A DNA stretch of 28,765 bases from CAIZGX01 sp964430305 (GTDB lineage: Bacteria > Bacteroidota > Bacteroidia > Flavobacteriales_D > Sanyastnellaceae). The stretch is from contig CAYSEX010000027.1 of NCBI GenBank assembly GCA_964430305.1, positions 1-28,765 on the forward strand. The letters run 5' to 3'. Made by a program: the position numbers and the translations under genes. The notes under the pieces are model-generated. The model made no database searches, was not told the DNA's origin, and saw nothing but the letters and a program-made list of their open reading frames with translations. This document shows, one piece after another, positions 1 through 8,038 of the stretch. Position 1 is the stretch's first letter. Every line of letters starts with the position of its first letter.

Positions 1-803
1 CTTTCCCATCTTGGGACGGAGTAGGATTTAACAAAGCACACGTTCCTGTTGTTCCTTTCGTATTGGCTGCCAATGTTACTGATTATGCAAACTGTCCTTT
101 AATCAATGATGAAATCTACAAAGGTATCATGTTGGGTGATGTGAACGGAAGCTACGCTGCATATACTGCAGATGGTATTTTAAAGACAAACGAAACAGAT
201 TACATCCTTGTTGATTTAACCAATCAAGTGGTTGAAGGATCTCAAGTTCGTATCCCTGTATCATTTGTTTCTTCTGAATCAGTGAACGCAATTGATATGG
301 CAATGACTTTCGAGTCAACAGTTGAATATTCAAACTTAAATGAATTGCAATCAAATGCTGAGGGTGAGAAGTTCTTCAATTCAAATGATGAAACTTTCCG
401 TTATTCTTCATTCAATGTATACAATTTCGATTCAAATGAAAATGTAGCTGAATTGGTATTAACTACCAATGGGAACACAGTAATTGAAAAGGATTTGAAT
501 GCAGTATTGGGAATGTTAAATGGTAAAGAAACAGAAATTCGTTTCAAGAAAGCTACCGTTGAAACATCAACTGAAGTTCAAGTTTATCCAAACCCATCAA
601 CTGGAATCTTCGCAGTAACTGCAGGTTTTGATGGTTGGTTAGAGGTAATAGACGTTACAGGAAAATTGGTTCACCAAACTACTTTAGTTAAGGCAAATCA
701 AATGTCTGAAATTAATCTTTCTGACGTAAACGCAGGTATATACATGGTTCGTTGTTACAACAATGATGTAGTGTCTACAGTGCGCGTAGTTATTGAAAAA
801 TAA
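1..803 (+). CDS. C-terminal part of a secreted dockerin/cohesin-like protein with T9SS sorting domain (5' truncated)
   Basis: The frame is open from the left edge (first whole codon at base 3), so the N-terminus lies outside the window; an internal TTG at 63 is not a credible start. Three parts are visible. First comes a dockerin-like tail ending in GDVNG (nt 135-149). A cohesin-like beta-sandwich of about 110 residues follows, opening with a 'VDLTNQVVEGSQVRIPVSF' strand pair. Last is a C-terminal T9SS type A sorting domain starting at YPNP (nt 585-596). Family knowledge: the sorting domain directs export across the outer membrane and is then cleaved or anchored. The neighbour at 871 repeats the cohesin-like plus sorting-domain plan. 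The missing N-terminal part would define the real function, which cannot be told from here. A strong terminator follows the stop. Confidence 0.85.
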   Translation, partial: FPSWDGVGFNKAHVPVVPFVLAANVTDYANCPLINDEIYKGIMLGDVNGSYAAYTADGILKTNETDYILVDLTNQVVEGSQVRIPVSFVSSESVNAIDMAMTFESTVEYSNLNELQSNAEGEKFFNSNDETFRYSSFNVYNFDSNENVAELVLTTNGNTVIEKDLNAVLGMLNGKETEIRFKKATVETSTEVQVYPNPSTGIFAVTAGFDGWLEVIDVTGKLVHQTTLVKANQMSEINLSDVNAGIYMVRCYNNDVVSTVRVVIEK

Positions 804-821
804 GAGTTATAGTTCAAGTAA

Positions 822-849
822 AAGGTCGCTCAATTCGTTGAGCGACCTT
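822..849 (+). terminator. Intrinsic terminator with a TTCG tetraloop
   Basis: A perfect 12-bp stem (AAGGTCGCTCAA with TTGAGCGACCTT) encloses a TTCG loop, 18 nt after the stop at 803. It is followed by a T-rich stretch (CTTACTTTAA). It separates the first gene from the secreted-protein gene at 871. Confidence 0.85.
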
Positions 850-870
850 CTTACTTTAATACAATAAGCC

Positions 871-2091
871 ATGAATCGAATTTTACTTTTAGTTTTAGTG
901 TGTTTATTATCAAAAGAAGCAGTTGCAAATGAATTTCTTTTGAATCAAAATGACACTATTGTTTTAGATTTGAATACTGCTGTATATACACAAAATGCAG
1001 GCGTGTATTACATAGACATTCCAGTTCGAATCCACTCAGCGAATACAGCAATTAATTCATTTGATTTTTGGTTTCAATTTGATACCAACAAACTCACTTA
1101 TGTCTCAACTTCTAACCTTACTTCGGGTCTCGATCCCTTCACATTTTTCAATGTCAATAATCAATACTTGAGTAATACCTCACCTGGCTCTTCAATAAAT
1201 TTTGCTTGCCCACTCTATACGAATCTTTTAATGGTACGATTTAGTTTGCAAGGGGCTTGTACTGAAGTATACAGTTCAGATTTTTTTAATACAAATGCCT
1301 TAATCAATGGTGAGGTTAGTGTTCCTCTTTTCAAAGATGCTATCATTCAACCTATAACCATAGAGTCCGGATCCCCTATCTGTATTCCCAGTGACGTAAC
1401 GTTTAGTTATCCGAGTACATATGGTGGAAGAATTATCTCGAATTATTTTTGGGATTTTAATCCAATCGGAACGAGTACGTTGCAAGGACCTGTTTTCAAC
1501 TTGACTCAAGATGGTACTTTCCCAATTACTCTTGACATTACTACAGAACAAGGTTGCACATATCAGCTATTCAACGAGATTACTGCATACCCAGCACCTT
1601 TAGTTTCTTTTACAAGTTCTTTTGATGAAATATCAAATCTAGTGTCGTTTAACAATTTATCAACTATTCCAAGTGGTAACATTATAACTTGGGATTGGGA
1701 TTTTGGTGATGCAACTTTCTCAAGTTTGTTTGAGCCAACACATACCTACCCAGTCCCAAATACTTACTCTGCAACGCTAACAGCAACCTCAGACTTTGGT
1801 TGCACGGCTTCATTCACTGATTTTGTTTATGCAATTGGAATAGAAGAAATTGAAATTGAAGAACTAACAATTGAATTATTTCCGAATCCTGCAATAAACG
1901 AATTGCATATAACCTCTAATTTCAATGGGTCATGCGCCATTTATGACGCCGTAGGCAATGTTGTCTTCGAAAATATTTTAATTTACAATGGACAAAATTT
2001 GAATATTTCAAATTTAGCTCAAGGAAGTTATGTTCTTAAAGCATTATCTGATTACCATGAAGTGAGTAGTTCATTTTTGGTAACGAGGTAA
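871..2091 (+). CDS. Secreted protein with cohesin-like domain, two PKD-like domains and T9SS sorting domain
   Basis: 406 aa. Residues 1-19 form a Sec signal peptide ending in AVA-N. Residues about 28-160 form a cohesin-like sandwich (IDIPVRIHS at 48-56, then a FDFWFQFD strand). Residues about 168-240 resemble a degenerate PKD domain (FWDFNP at 193-198). Residues 241-320 are a clear PKD domain (WDWDFGD at 274-280, HTYPVPNTY at 291-299). The C-terminus from about 334 is a T9SS sorting domain (LFPNP at 336-340). No catalytic domain is visible, so a binding, adhesive or scaffold role outside the cell is an inference. It lies between two strong terminators and so is probably transcribed alone. The cohesin-like domain is shared with the gene ending at 803, which suggests a related pair. 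Confidence 0.88.
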   Translation: MNRILLLVLVCLLSKEAVANEFLLNQNDTIVLDLNTAVYTQNAGVYYIDIPVRIHSANTAINSFDFWFQFDTNKLTYVSTSNLTSGLDPFTFFNVNNQYLSNTSPGSSINFACPLYTNLLMVRFSLQGACTEVYSSDFFNTNALINGEVSVPLFKDAIIQPITIESGSPICIPSDVTFSYPSTYGGRIISNYFWDFNPIGTSTLQGPVFNLTQDGTFPITLDITTEQGCTYQLFNEITAYPAPLVSFTSSFDEISNLVSFNNLSTIPSGNIITWDWDFGDATFSSLFEPTHTYPVPNTYSATLTATSDFGCTASFTDFVYAIGIEEIEIEELTIELFPNPAINELHITSNFNGSCAIYDAVGNVVFENILIYNGQNLNISNLAQGSYVLKALSDYHEVSSSFLVTR

Positions 2092-2113
2092 TCATTTGGT
2101 TTAATGGTTCTAG

Positions 2114-2141
2114 AAAAGGAGCTCAACGGAGCTCCTTTTTT
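2114..2141. terminator. Bidirectional intrinsic terminator between convergent genes
   Basis: A perfect 11-bp stem (AAAAGGAGCTC with GAGCTCCTTTT) encloses an AACG loop. The A/T flanks give a U-tract on either strand. It ends the + gene at 2091 and overlaps the stop codon of the minus-strand gene ending at 2140, so it can serve both convergent units. Confidence 0.85.
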
Positions 2142-2790
2142 ATTGCATCACCATCACCAAGACTACAGTCCATGGAATTACCACATTGTCAAAACCTTTC
2201 GTAGAAAGTGCTTCACCAAGTGTACTCATGAATGCAATCAATGTGCATGATGCTAATGAAATTCCTGGCAACTGCGTATATGCTTGAGTGAAATAACAAA
2301 TGCAAAAAGCCGATACAAAAAAGGCGATATTTCCAGAGATACTTTTGCTCTGTGAGAAAACGCGATAAGGCATCCAATTCATGCGTTTCCCTATTAACGC
2401 AGCTAATGGATCACTAACGGCAAGTATGGTAATAGGTAAATAGAAATAATGGTATTCTCGTTTCCATGCATAGATTAAAAAGCACGTGTAAACGGCTAGC
2501 GGATAACATAAGCTTCCCCAGGTTTTTCTTTCTACAGCGTTTATGGAAGGAAGAAATCCATACTTCAAACTTCCGACTAAAATCAAGGCAAAAGAGGCAC
2601 ATAACAAAAGAACCCACCAGTGATTACTCAGAAATAGGGGGAAAAGAAATGTAAGCAAGCCTGTTCCAACATGAACCCATTTCCGAGTGTACTCAGCTTG
2701 AATAGAAAAAAAACGATACATGAATTCTGCACTTGCAAAGAGCATTAGAAAAGAAACCGACAGAAGTAAAGAATTTATAATGTCTGTCAT
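2140..2790 (-). CDS. Phytol/dolichol-kinase-like integral membrane protein
   Basis: 216 aa from the ATG at 2790, which overlaps the upstream cdsA-like stop as ATGA; a 14-residue longer start at 2832 is less likely because it would sit inside that gene. Several hydrophobic segments span the membrane. Motifs match the CTP-dependent polyprenol/phytol kinase family (SEC59/VTE5-like): RKWVHVGTG at 36-44, SDPLAALIGKR at 126-136 (usually GD...GK), SKSISGN at 148-154 (usually KTLEGS), and a C-terminal GFDNVVIPW at 199-207 like the family DNxxVP motif. The family phosphorylates long-chain isoprenoid alcohols using CTP. Last gene of the eight-gene operon; its substrate here is unknown. The first motif having S for G (SD for GD) is a small deviation. 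Confidence 0.75.
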   Translation of the reverse strand: MTDIINSLLLSVSFLMLFASAEFMYRFFSIQAEYTRKWVHVGTGLLTFLFPLFLSNHWWVLLLCASFALILVGSLKYGFLPSINAVERKTWGSLCYPLAVYTCFLIYAWKREYHYFYLPITILAVSDPLAALIGKRMNWMPYRVFSQSKSISGNIAFFVSAFCICYFTQAYTQLPGISLASCTLIAFMSTLGEALSTKGFDNVVIPWTVVLVMVMQ

Positions 2791-3509
2791 ATGGTTTGAT
2801 AAGAGGTAAACATGAGGCCCATCTGAATCCATGAGAAAACAGCCAAGGCAAAAAGAAAACCATCGAAACGATCTAAAATTCCGCCATGTCCCGGTAACAA
2901 TTGACTGAAATCTTTGACCCCAGCTACTCGCTTAACGGAACTTGCAAGCATGTCTCCTGTGAATGCTAAAATGACAATAAACAATACAGAAGTAATTCCA
3001 TAGCCATTACCGTATATGAAATAGCCTAAGATTGATGTCAATGCTGTAGAGCCTAAAAAACCACTCCATGTTTTATTCGGACTTACCCTCGGCCACAACT
3101 TGGGGCCCTGAAGTAACTGACCAATGATTTGTGAAAGCCCATCGAAAATAACCACAAAAAAATAAAGCGGTGTCACGGTTTCCCAAGTGAGCGGATTAAA
3201 AAAAATGGGAAGTAAAAGTAGGAGGTAAAAAAAAGAAATGACATGCGGCGTAATTTGTTTTTTATTCGGAAAAACGCGCTGTATTTCGTACAAACCCAAC
3301 AAGGCTATCACGGCCAGCACATGCAAGGTATAGGTCTGTTGCACAAAGGCAAATAACAACGGATATACCATGAGCAAATACACCAGATACTTGGTCCAAT
3401 GTTGTTGTTTCTCAGAAGCAGTTTTCCTTTTTGTTATGAACAGAACCGCAATTCCAGTGAACAGAAACAAAACTCCTAAAATGGCTGAGTAAATCCAGAA
3501 TTTATCCAT
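2787..3509 (-). CDS. cdsA: Phosphatidate cytidylyltransferase (CDP-diacylglycerol synthase-like)
   Basis: 240 aa, with about seven or eight membrane segments. The CDP-alcohol synthase signature is complete: SSVKR at 190-194, KD at 199-200, and HGGILDRFD at 208-216. SPNKTW at 143-148 matches the family SPKKTW motif. The family activates phosphatidic acid with CTP to CDP-diacylglycerol at the inner membrane. The start overlaps the HMG-CoA reductase stop by 8 nt and the stop overlaps the kinase-like gene as ATGA, so translation is probably coupled. It may be the cell's main CdsA or a paralogue dedicated to the operon's product; a search for a second cdsA elsewhere in the genome would tell. Its pairing with isoprenoid genes makes an unusual lipid substrate possible, but the sequence itself looks like ordinary CdsA. 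Confidence 0.88.
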   Translation of the reverse strand: MDKFWIYSAILGVLFLFTGIAVLFITKRKTASEKQQHWTKYLVYLLMVYPLLFAFVQQTYTLHVLAVIALLGLYEIQRVFPNKKQITPHVISFFYLLLLLPIFFNPLTWETVTPLYFFVVIFDGLSQIIGQLLQGPKLWPRVSPNKTWSGFLGSTALTSILGYFIYGNGYGITSVLFIVILAFTGDMLASSVKRVAGVKDFSQLLPGHGGILDRFDGFLFALAVFSWIQMGLMFTSYQTI

Positions 3510-4785
3510 TTTTCTTCCGACCTAGTTTCTGATGTGCACTGGTGAAATGACCCGCCGATAGTGCGGCAGCAATGCTTAACTCGCCACTTAAAACAACAGC
3601 TGCACAGATTTCAGCATATTTTCTGGCTTTCCCTGTTCCGTAGCATCCCATGAGTTCTAAACATTCTTTCTGAGTAGGAAGTCCTGTTCCGCCGCCTATG
3701 GTTCCAACAATGAGATTAGGTAAGGTTACTGCAGCATATAAGTCTCCTGCAGGAGTGCATTCCATGCGCGTTATACCCACGGAAGCTTCACTAACACACG
3801 CAGCATCTTGGCCTGTAGCAATAAACAATGCGGCAAGCCCATTGGCATAATGCCCTTGTGCACCAATGCTTCCCGTTTGTATGGTTCCAATGGTGCTTGA
3901 TTGCCAGTATTGCGCCATCTTCTCAGGTGTGGTTTTTAATACAGAATCTACAATGCTCCTCGGAACTTCAATTTCAGCACTTACTTTTTTTCCACGTACA
4001 TGCATGAACGACATGGCTGTAGCTTTCTTATCGCCAGAAAAATTACCTTCAATATACCAAGTCTCTGGCTTACAAGGAGCATTCGCTACTAGCCATTGAC
4101 AAACCGCGTCAGTGCAAATAGTTACCATGTTTTGTCCACTGGCATCACCGGTATGGTAACTGAATGTGACGATTAATTGATTGCCTTCAATGTTGGTCGC
4201 GAAATCTTCTAATTTCCCATGTCGTGTTACGCCACTTACAATCGCCTTCATTTTTTCACCTTGTGCCAACATCCAAACAACAAAACTGCCTAAATCTGCA
4301 ATGTCTTTGAATCGGAACAGCGGTGCACGATGCACACTCTCAGTTAAGCAAACAGAGCGTATGCCTCCCGACATATAAGCGGCTTTCGCTCCTCGATGGT
4401 AACTTGCAATCAAGGCACCCTCACTTGTGGCCAAGGGTACAAAGAAATCACCATGAGCAGATGTGCCAATTACTCGAACGGGCCCAATAACGCCCGTTGG
4501 AACCATACTCATACCTATGTAATTTTCAATGTTTCCCTCTAACAGATCAACATTCGAAAATATTTTTTTTCCACTTAAATGGTCCAACTTGGATTCAGTC
4601 GATTTTTCCAATAAACTCAAGCGAGCCTCTTGTGCATGTGGATTATATAAATCACGCATGGGAATATCTTCCCTTTCAACAGTTGGAAATTCCCTTCGTT
4701 TTAATTTTTCCAACAAGGACTGAATTTCATGGTGCTTGTTAATGGTATCTAAAGCTTGTTTACTTCGGTCGAGAGTATAAGACAT
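3502..4785 (-). CDS. hmgA: Hydroxymethylglutaryl-CoA reductase, class I
   Basis: 427 aa soluble enzyme that reduces HMG-CoA to mevalonate, the committed step of the mevalonate route to isoprenoids. Catalytic residues aligned with human HMGR are present: Glu122 in TSEGALIAS, Lys253 in GDKKATA, Asp327 in ATGQDAAC, and His413 in SAGHF. TGDASGQNMVT at 212-222 and VGTIGGGTGLPTQ at 360-372 mark the class I (NADPH, biosynthetic) type; class II degradative enzymes have a different EPS motif. There is no membrane anchor, as in bacterial and archaeal class I forms. It lies 2 nt after the desaturase stop and overlaps cdsA by 8 nt. Being inside a lipid operon rather than with other mevalonate genes is notable. 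Confidence 0.95.
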   Translation of the reverse strand: MSYTLDRSKQALDTINKHHEIQSLLEKLKRREFPTVEREDIPMRDLYNPHAQEARLSLLEKSTESKLDHLSGKKIFSNVDLLEGNIENYIGMSMVPTGVIGPVRVIGTSAHGDFFVPLATSEGALIASYHRGAKAAYMSGGIRSVCLTESVHRAPLFRFKDIADLGSFVVWMLAQGEKMKAIVSGVTRHGKLEDFATNIEGNQLIVTFSYHTGDASGQNMVTICTDAVCQWLVANAPCKPETWYIEGNFSGDKKATAMSFMHVRGKKVSAEIEVPRSIVDSVLKTTPEKMAQYWQSSTIGTIQTGSIGAQGHYANGLAALFIATGQDAACVSEASVGITRMECTPAGDLYAAVTLPNLIVGTIGGGTGLPTQKECLELMGCYGTGKARKYAEICAAVVLSGELSIAAALSAGHFTSAHQKLGRKKNG

Positions 4786-4787
4786 AA

Positions 4788-5714
4788 TTAAAATTTTTTA
4801 TTTGTGTGCTTCGATGTTCTGAAAATAAAATCAACTCCCCACATGCTTTTTGCTTGGAGAAACCACTGCCAATAGGTCGGATTTCGGCTTAATTTTAAGT
4901 GGCACTCATGCAGGTAATAGGCGGGCATTCCCGGATAAGCATGATGTGCCTCATGTAAATTGAAATTGAATAGGAAATATCTTTCAAAGAATTTTCCAAT
5001 ATAGAAACTTCGGGTGTAAGGAATTTGATTTAAATAAGTAATGGGACTTACATTTTGCCCCTCAGAAAGCGGTATGTCTATGTGTGTGTGCTGCGTGAGA
5101 ATAATTAATTCACGCCATATACAGCTCAGAAAAAATGAGGGTAGCACGAACAAAACCATCTCCAGTGGCAGGAATAAAAAGAGAATAGAATAGATCAAGG
5201 CATATATGAAAACGCTTCCAACACTTTTGCGAAAAATGTGCGGACGAACGAAGCGTTCAATCTTTTTTAAATTCCAATAATTACTAACGTGATAAGTTAA
5301 ATAAAAGATAGGGAAGAAAAGTATCCAAGAAACATTAGCAACGAGTTGTATGAATTTCGAATTTCCAGGGTCAACGGTGACCTCTGTTGTAGGGTCTTTA
5401 TCGCGCCAACCTGTCCATTTATGGTGCAGGTGATGCATGTGCTTCCAAGTAAAAAACGGTATGCCAGAAAAAACGCCGAAGAGGTTTCCGAATAATCTGT
5501 TTTGCCATTGTGTTTTGAAAAAATGCATGTGTCCACATTCGTGAAGCAAAATGAATGCTTGAGTGCTGAAAAAAGAATAGAACAAAATACTCAAGAAATA
5601 AGATGGAATGCCATCTTTCATGGAAAAGAAAATACCGAGAAATAGAAATAGGAGAGGAGTAACAAGAAAAGAAAGCGCTCTCCAATTGTTGGCTTGAAAG
5701 GAATTGCTTTTCAT
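4788..5714 (-). CDS. Membrane fatty acid desaturase-like di-iron enzyme
   Basis: 308 aa with about four to six membrane helices. The three histidine boxes of the membrane desaturase/hydroxylase superfamily are present: HECGH at 58-62, HxxHH at 94-98 inside HMHHLHH, and HEAHH at 254-258; an extra QHTH sits at 208-211. These ligate a di-iron centre that uses O2 to desaturate or hydroxylate lipid acyl chains (or carotenoid-like substrates). The start overlaps the acyltransferase stop as ATGA. The substrate cannot be read from sequence; acyl-lipid is favoured because acyltransferase and CdsA-like genes flank it, while a hydroxylase acting on an isoprenoid is an alternative. Confidence 0.85.
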   Translation of the reverse strand: MKSNSFQANNWRALSFLVTPLLFLFLGIFFSMKDGIPSYFLSILFYSFFSTQAFILLHECGHMHFFKTQWQNRLFGNLFGVFSGIPFFTWKHMHHLHHKWTGWRDKDPTTEVTVDPGNSKFIQLVANVSWILFFPIFYLTYHVSNYWNLKKIERFVRPHIFRKSVGSVFIYALIYSILFLFLPLEMVLFVLPSFFLSCIWRELIILTQHTHIDIPLSEGQNVSPITYLNQIPYTRSFYIGKFFERYFLFNFNLHEAHHAYPGMPAYYLHECHLKLSRNPTYWQWFLQAKSMWGVDFIFRTSKHTNKKF

Positions 5715-6448
5715 GATTGATTTCTTTTTTTGAATTCTTCAATATACGCATTTCGAACCACTTCTATATGTTCGTCTAATGAATTCAATTTCCAATTCAC
5801 AGTCTGAAATGTTTCGAGATGCGTGATGTGCATGGTTCCTGATTCGAAAGCGCGATAGTCATTGAATGGGTTATTAATTTCAGGCAAGTGAATGTACAAA
5901 GCAACTACCGGAACCTCTGCAGCAAGTGCCATGTGATACACACCTCTATTAAATCTACAAATACCGTGTTCATGTCTATGCACACCTTCTGAAGAACCAG
6001 CAATGGAACACGATTCTTTCTTCATGCGAACAACACAATTTTTTAAGAATGCTATTCTTCTTTCTCGACTCGATTTAGGTGGAATAAATAAACACCCTAC
6101 ACCCCAAGCCATGAAATTTCCGAATGGCATTTGATAGAGTATGAGCTCGGTCATTAGAAATCGTGTTTTGCTTAACCCCATGGCCATTAGGCCAAATGCA
6201 TCTAAGATGGAATTGTGATTGAATGTAATGAATGCGGGGTGAGGAAGTTTCTCTGGCAAGTGTATCTCAATGCGCATGCCAATGAGAAACAAAGTGAATT
6301 TGCAAATGACAGGAGCCAGGTATTTTCGATTGAATGAAGTTAACAATCCAAAAGAAAGTACACGCAAAGTGAATGGAATAAAGCCCAAAAACAAAATGCT
6401 CATGAGCACAACAATCATTTTTATGATATGTACTATTTTTTTGTGCAT
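5711..6448 (-). CDS. Lysophospholipid acyltransferase (PlsC family)
   Basis: 245 aa with an N-terminal membrane anchor (about residues 8-36). The acyltransferase motif I HX4D is His78-Asp83 (NHNSILD). Motif III is SSEGVHR at 152-158, where the family usually has F/V-P-E-G-T-R. Motif IV is VPVVALY at 179-185. The family moves an acyl chain from acyl-ACP or acyl-CoA to a lysolipid. The altered motif III (SSEG in place of PEG) suggests a specialised relative rather than the housekeeping PlsC. It overlaps the methyltransferase by 16 nt and the desaturase by 4 nt. Confidence 0.82.
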   Translation of the reverse strand: MHKKIVHIIKMIVVLMSILFLGFIPFTLRVLSFGLLTSFNRKYLAPVICKFTLFLIGMRIEIHLPEKLPHPAFITFNHNSILDAFGLMAMGLSKTRFLMTELILYQMPFGNFMAWGVGCLFIPPKSSRERRIAFLKNCVVRMKKESCSIAGSSEGVHRHEHGICRFNRGVYHMALAAEVPVVALYIHLPEINNPFNDYRAFESGTMHITHLETFQTVNWKLNSLDEHIEVVRNAYIEEFKKRNQS

Positions 6449-7407
6449 ACCACCGTTTGCATGGAAAGATTCAATTGCTTTGAAAAAAGCAATAGAGGTG
6501 TAAGAAGCAATTGCCCGAGGAAATACGGAAAAATAATTTTATTCAAATTCAATCCTTTCCCGAATAATTTAAAGTATGTTCCAGTGAAAATATAAAAGTA
6601 GGGTGGGAAGGCACCGTATGGTAAATAGGTTTCAACTCGAAAGCCATTCTCCTCCAAAAAGGCTATTAATGTTTTTTTTGTATAAAGCACTGTGTGCTGT
6701 GGAGCCTGCACACCGGGCCATTTCTTTTTGAACCAACGAAATGTAGCTGAATCTAACCGCGGAACCTCAATAATTAATTTTCCATCTTCTTTCAATACGG
6801 CAGTTGTCATGCGCAGAGATGCTTTTGGATCGTAGTCATGTTCAAAAAAATGCCACATGGTTACAACATCTATACTTTGCGTGGCAATGGGTTGCTCATA
6901 ATACAAACCTTCATAAAAATCTATGGTTTCAAAACCCGGGTAATTGAGGCCATCTTTAAAATCTACGCCGTGTATGTGACAGTCAGTTTTTGTTTTCATA
7001 TGAAGTAAAAATGTACCTACTGCACAACCCACATCAAGAATATGAGTGTCTTCATTCACTGGGAAATATTTCCTTACAATTTTCTCCTTTTCACGGTCAT
7101 GTTTGTTCATGGCCCATTCGTACAATGGAGTTAAGATGCCCCAATTTTTTTTCTTTCTATGCGCTATGTATTCACCATCGTAATATTCCTTGATTCCTTC
7201 AACGGGTATGCGCGGATTCTGATATACCAATTCACACGTTTCACATTGTACATAGAGAAATTCACCGTCTTTGCCAGTGAGATCTTCTTCTCCAACCAAG
7301 AATTCATGGCATGAACTACCACCACAGTGGTAACATACAATTTCTTCAAATTGTAAGTGTGCAGGATTCTTTAATTCAGAATGGCGTTGCTTGGGATTAA
7401 AAGACAT
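6433..7407 (-). CDS. Zinc-ribbon SAM-dependent methyltransferase
   Basis: 324 aa. An N-terminal CxxC pair (Cys25/Cys28) and a second (Cys55/Cys58) look like a zinc ribbon. The class I methyltransferase fold follows: motif I ILDVGCAVGTFLL at 123-135, an acidic VDF at 148-150 for the ribose, and motif IV around DVVTMWHFFEH at 180-190. A C-terminal hydrophobic stretch from about 275 to 310 may hold the protein at the membrane. This plan (zinc ribbon, Methyltransf_11/23 core, hydrophobic tail) is common in enzymes near envelope polysaccharide or lipid clusters. The substrate is unknown. It overlaps both neighbours (11 nt and 16 nt), so it belongs to the operon. Confidence 0.82.
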   Translation of the reverse strand: MSFNPKQRHSELKNPAHLQFEEIVCYHCGGSSCHEFLVGEEDLTGKDGEFLYVQCETCELVYQNPRIPVEGIKEYYDGEYIAHRKKKNWGILTPLYEWAMNKHDREKEKIVRKYFPVNEDTHILDVGCAVGTFLLHMKTKTDCHIHGVDFKDGLNYPGFETIDFYEGLYYEQPIATQSIDVVTMWHFFEHDYDPKASLRMTTAVLKEDGKLIIEVPRLDSATFRWFKKKWPGVQAPQHTVLYTKKTLIAFLEENGFRVETYLPYGAFPPYFYIFTGTYFKLFGKGLNLNKIIFPYFLGQLLLTPLLLFSKQLNLSMQTVVCTKK

Positions 7408-8038
7408 GGTTGTGTTTTAAAAAGATGAAGACGAAAGAAACAAAAAGTACTATGAGGCTAGACGTTTTTGCAAAACGAATTTTATGAATGAACCCGTTTG
7501 CAAATGATTTATCAAAGGCCATTTCAAGGTAAAGTATGCTTATAAAAAGCAGTGCGTTTTCAAAGAGGAATGAAATACTTTGCGATTCTTCAAAATGAAA
7601 ACTAATTGTAACTATTGAAAATAAAAGTGGGTATTTGAGTAGTGGTAAAATCTTTGAAATGGCATGCCAGCGAATGAAGATCATGTACAGAATACCCGTG
7701 AATAAGAAATGCACAATACTAGCAAAGCAATAGTGAAATTGTATCATGGATAAAAAGACCGAAAGAACAGAGAAATTTACAATCCAGAATATCCACAGCG
7801 GTTGTTTTGCCAGTTGTTTGGTGTAGATGCGATTGGGTTTGTTTGTGTCATATCGAATTTGAAAAAGATCATCTCCGAGACGGAAAAGAAAAAGCTGGTA
7901 TAATAAACTCAAAAAGAAAATTGGGGTATGCCAATTCCAATGTGCAACAGGAACTGAAATACAAATCATGCCACATGCAATGAGTCCCCAAAAGAGAAAA
8001 CTAAAGCGCTGCTTAATGTAAGTGCTAATGATGATCAT
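7397..8038 (-). CDS. UbiA-like polytopic membrane protein (possible prenyltransferase)
   Basis: 213 aa, six or seven hydrophobic segments. An acidic loop DDLFQIRYD at 56-64, followed by NKPNR at 66-70, resembles the first Asp-rich motif of UbiA prenyltransferases, which bind the prenyl diphosphate through Mg2+. The second Asp-rich motif is not clear: only LEMAFDK at 171-177 sits at a comparable place. At 213 aa it is also shorter than a typical UbiA (about 280-300 aa). I call it UbiA-like with moderate doubt; it could be an inactive or highly divergent member. It overlaps the PEP-synthase-like stop by 14 nt and the methyltransferase start by 11 nt. Confidence 0.5.
   Translation of the reverse strand: MIIISTYIKQRFSFLFWGLIACGMICISVPVAHWNWHTPIFFLSLLYQLFLFRLGDDLFQIRYDTNKPNRIYTKQLAKQPLWIFWIVNFSVLSVFLSMIQFHYCFASIVHFLFTGILYMIFIRWHAISKILPLLKYPLLFSIVTISFHFEESQSISFLFENALLFISILYLEMAFDKSFANGFIHKIRFAKTSSLIVLFVSFVFIFLKHNHVF

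Noticed and set aside
2787..8038. A claim that the operon makes archaeal-type ether lipids
   Set aside because: UbiA-like and CdsA-like genes are suggestive, but no geranylgeranylglyceryl phosphate synthase is present in the window, and CdsA has the ordinary bacterial signature.
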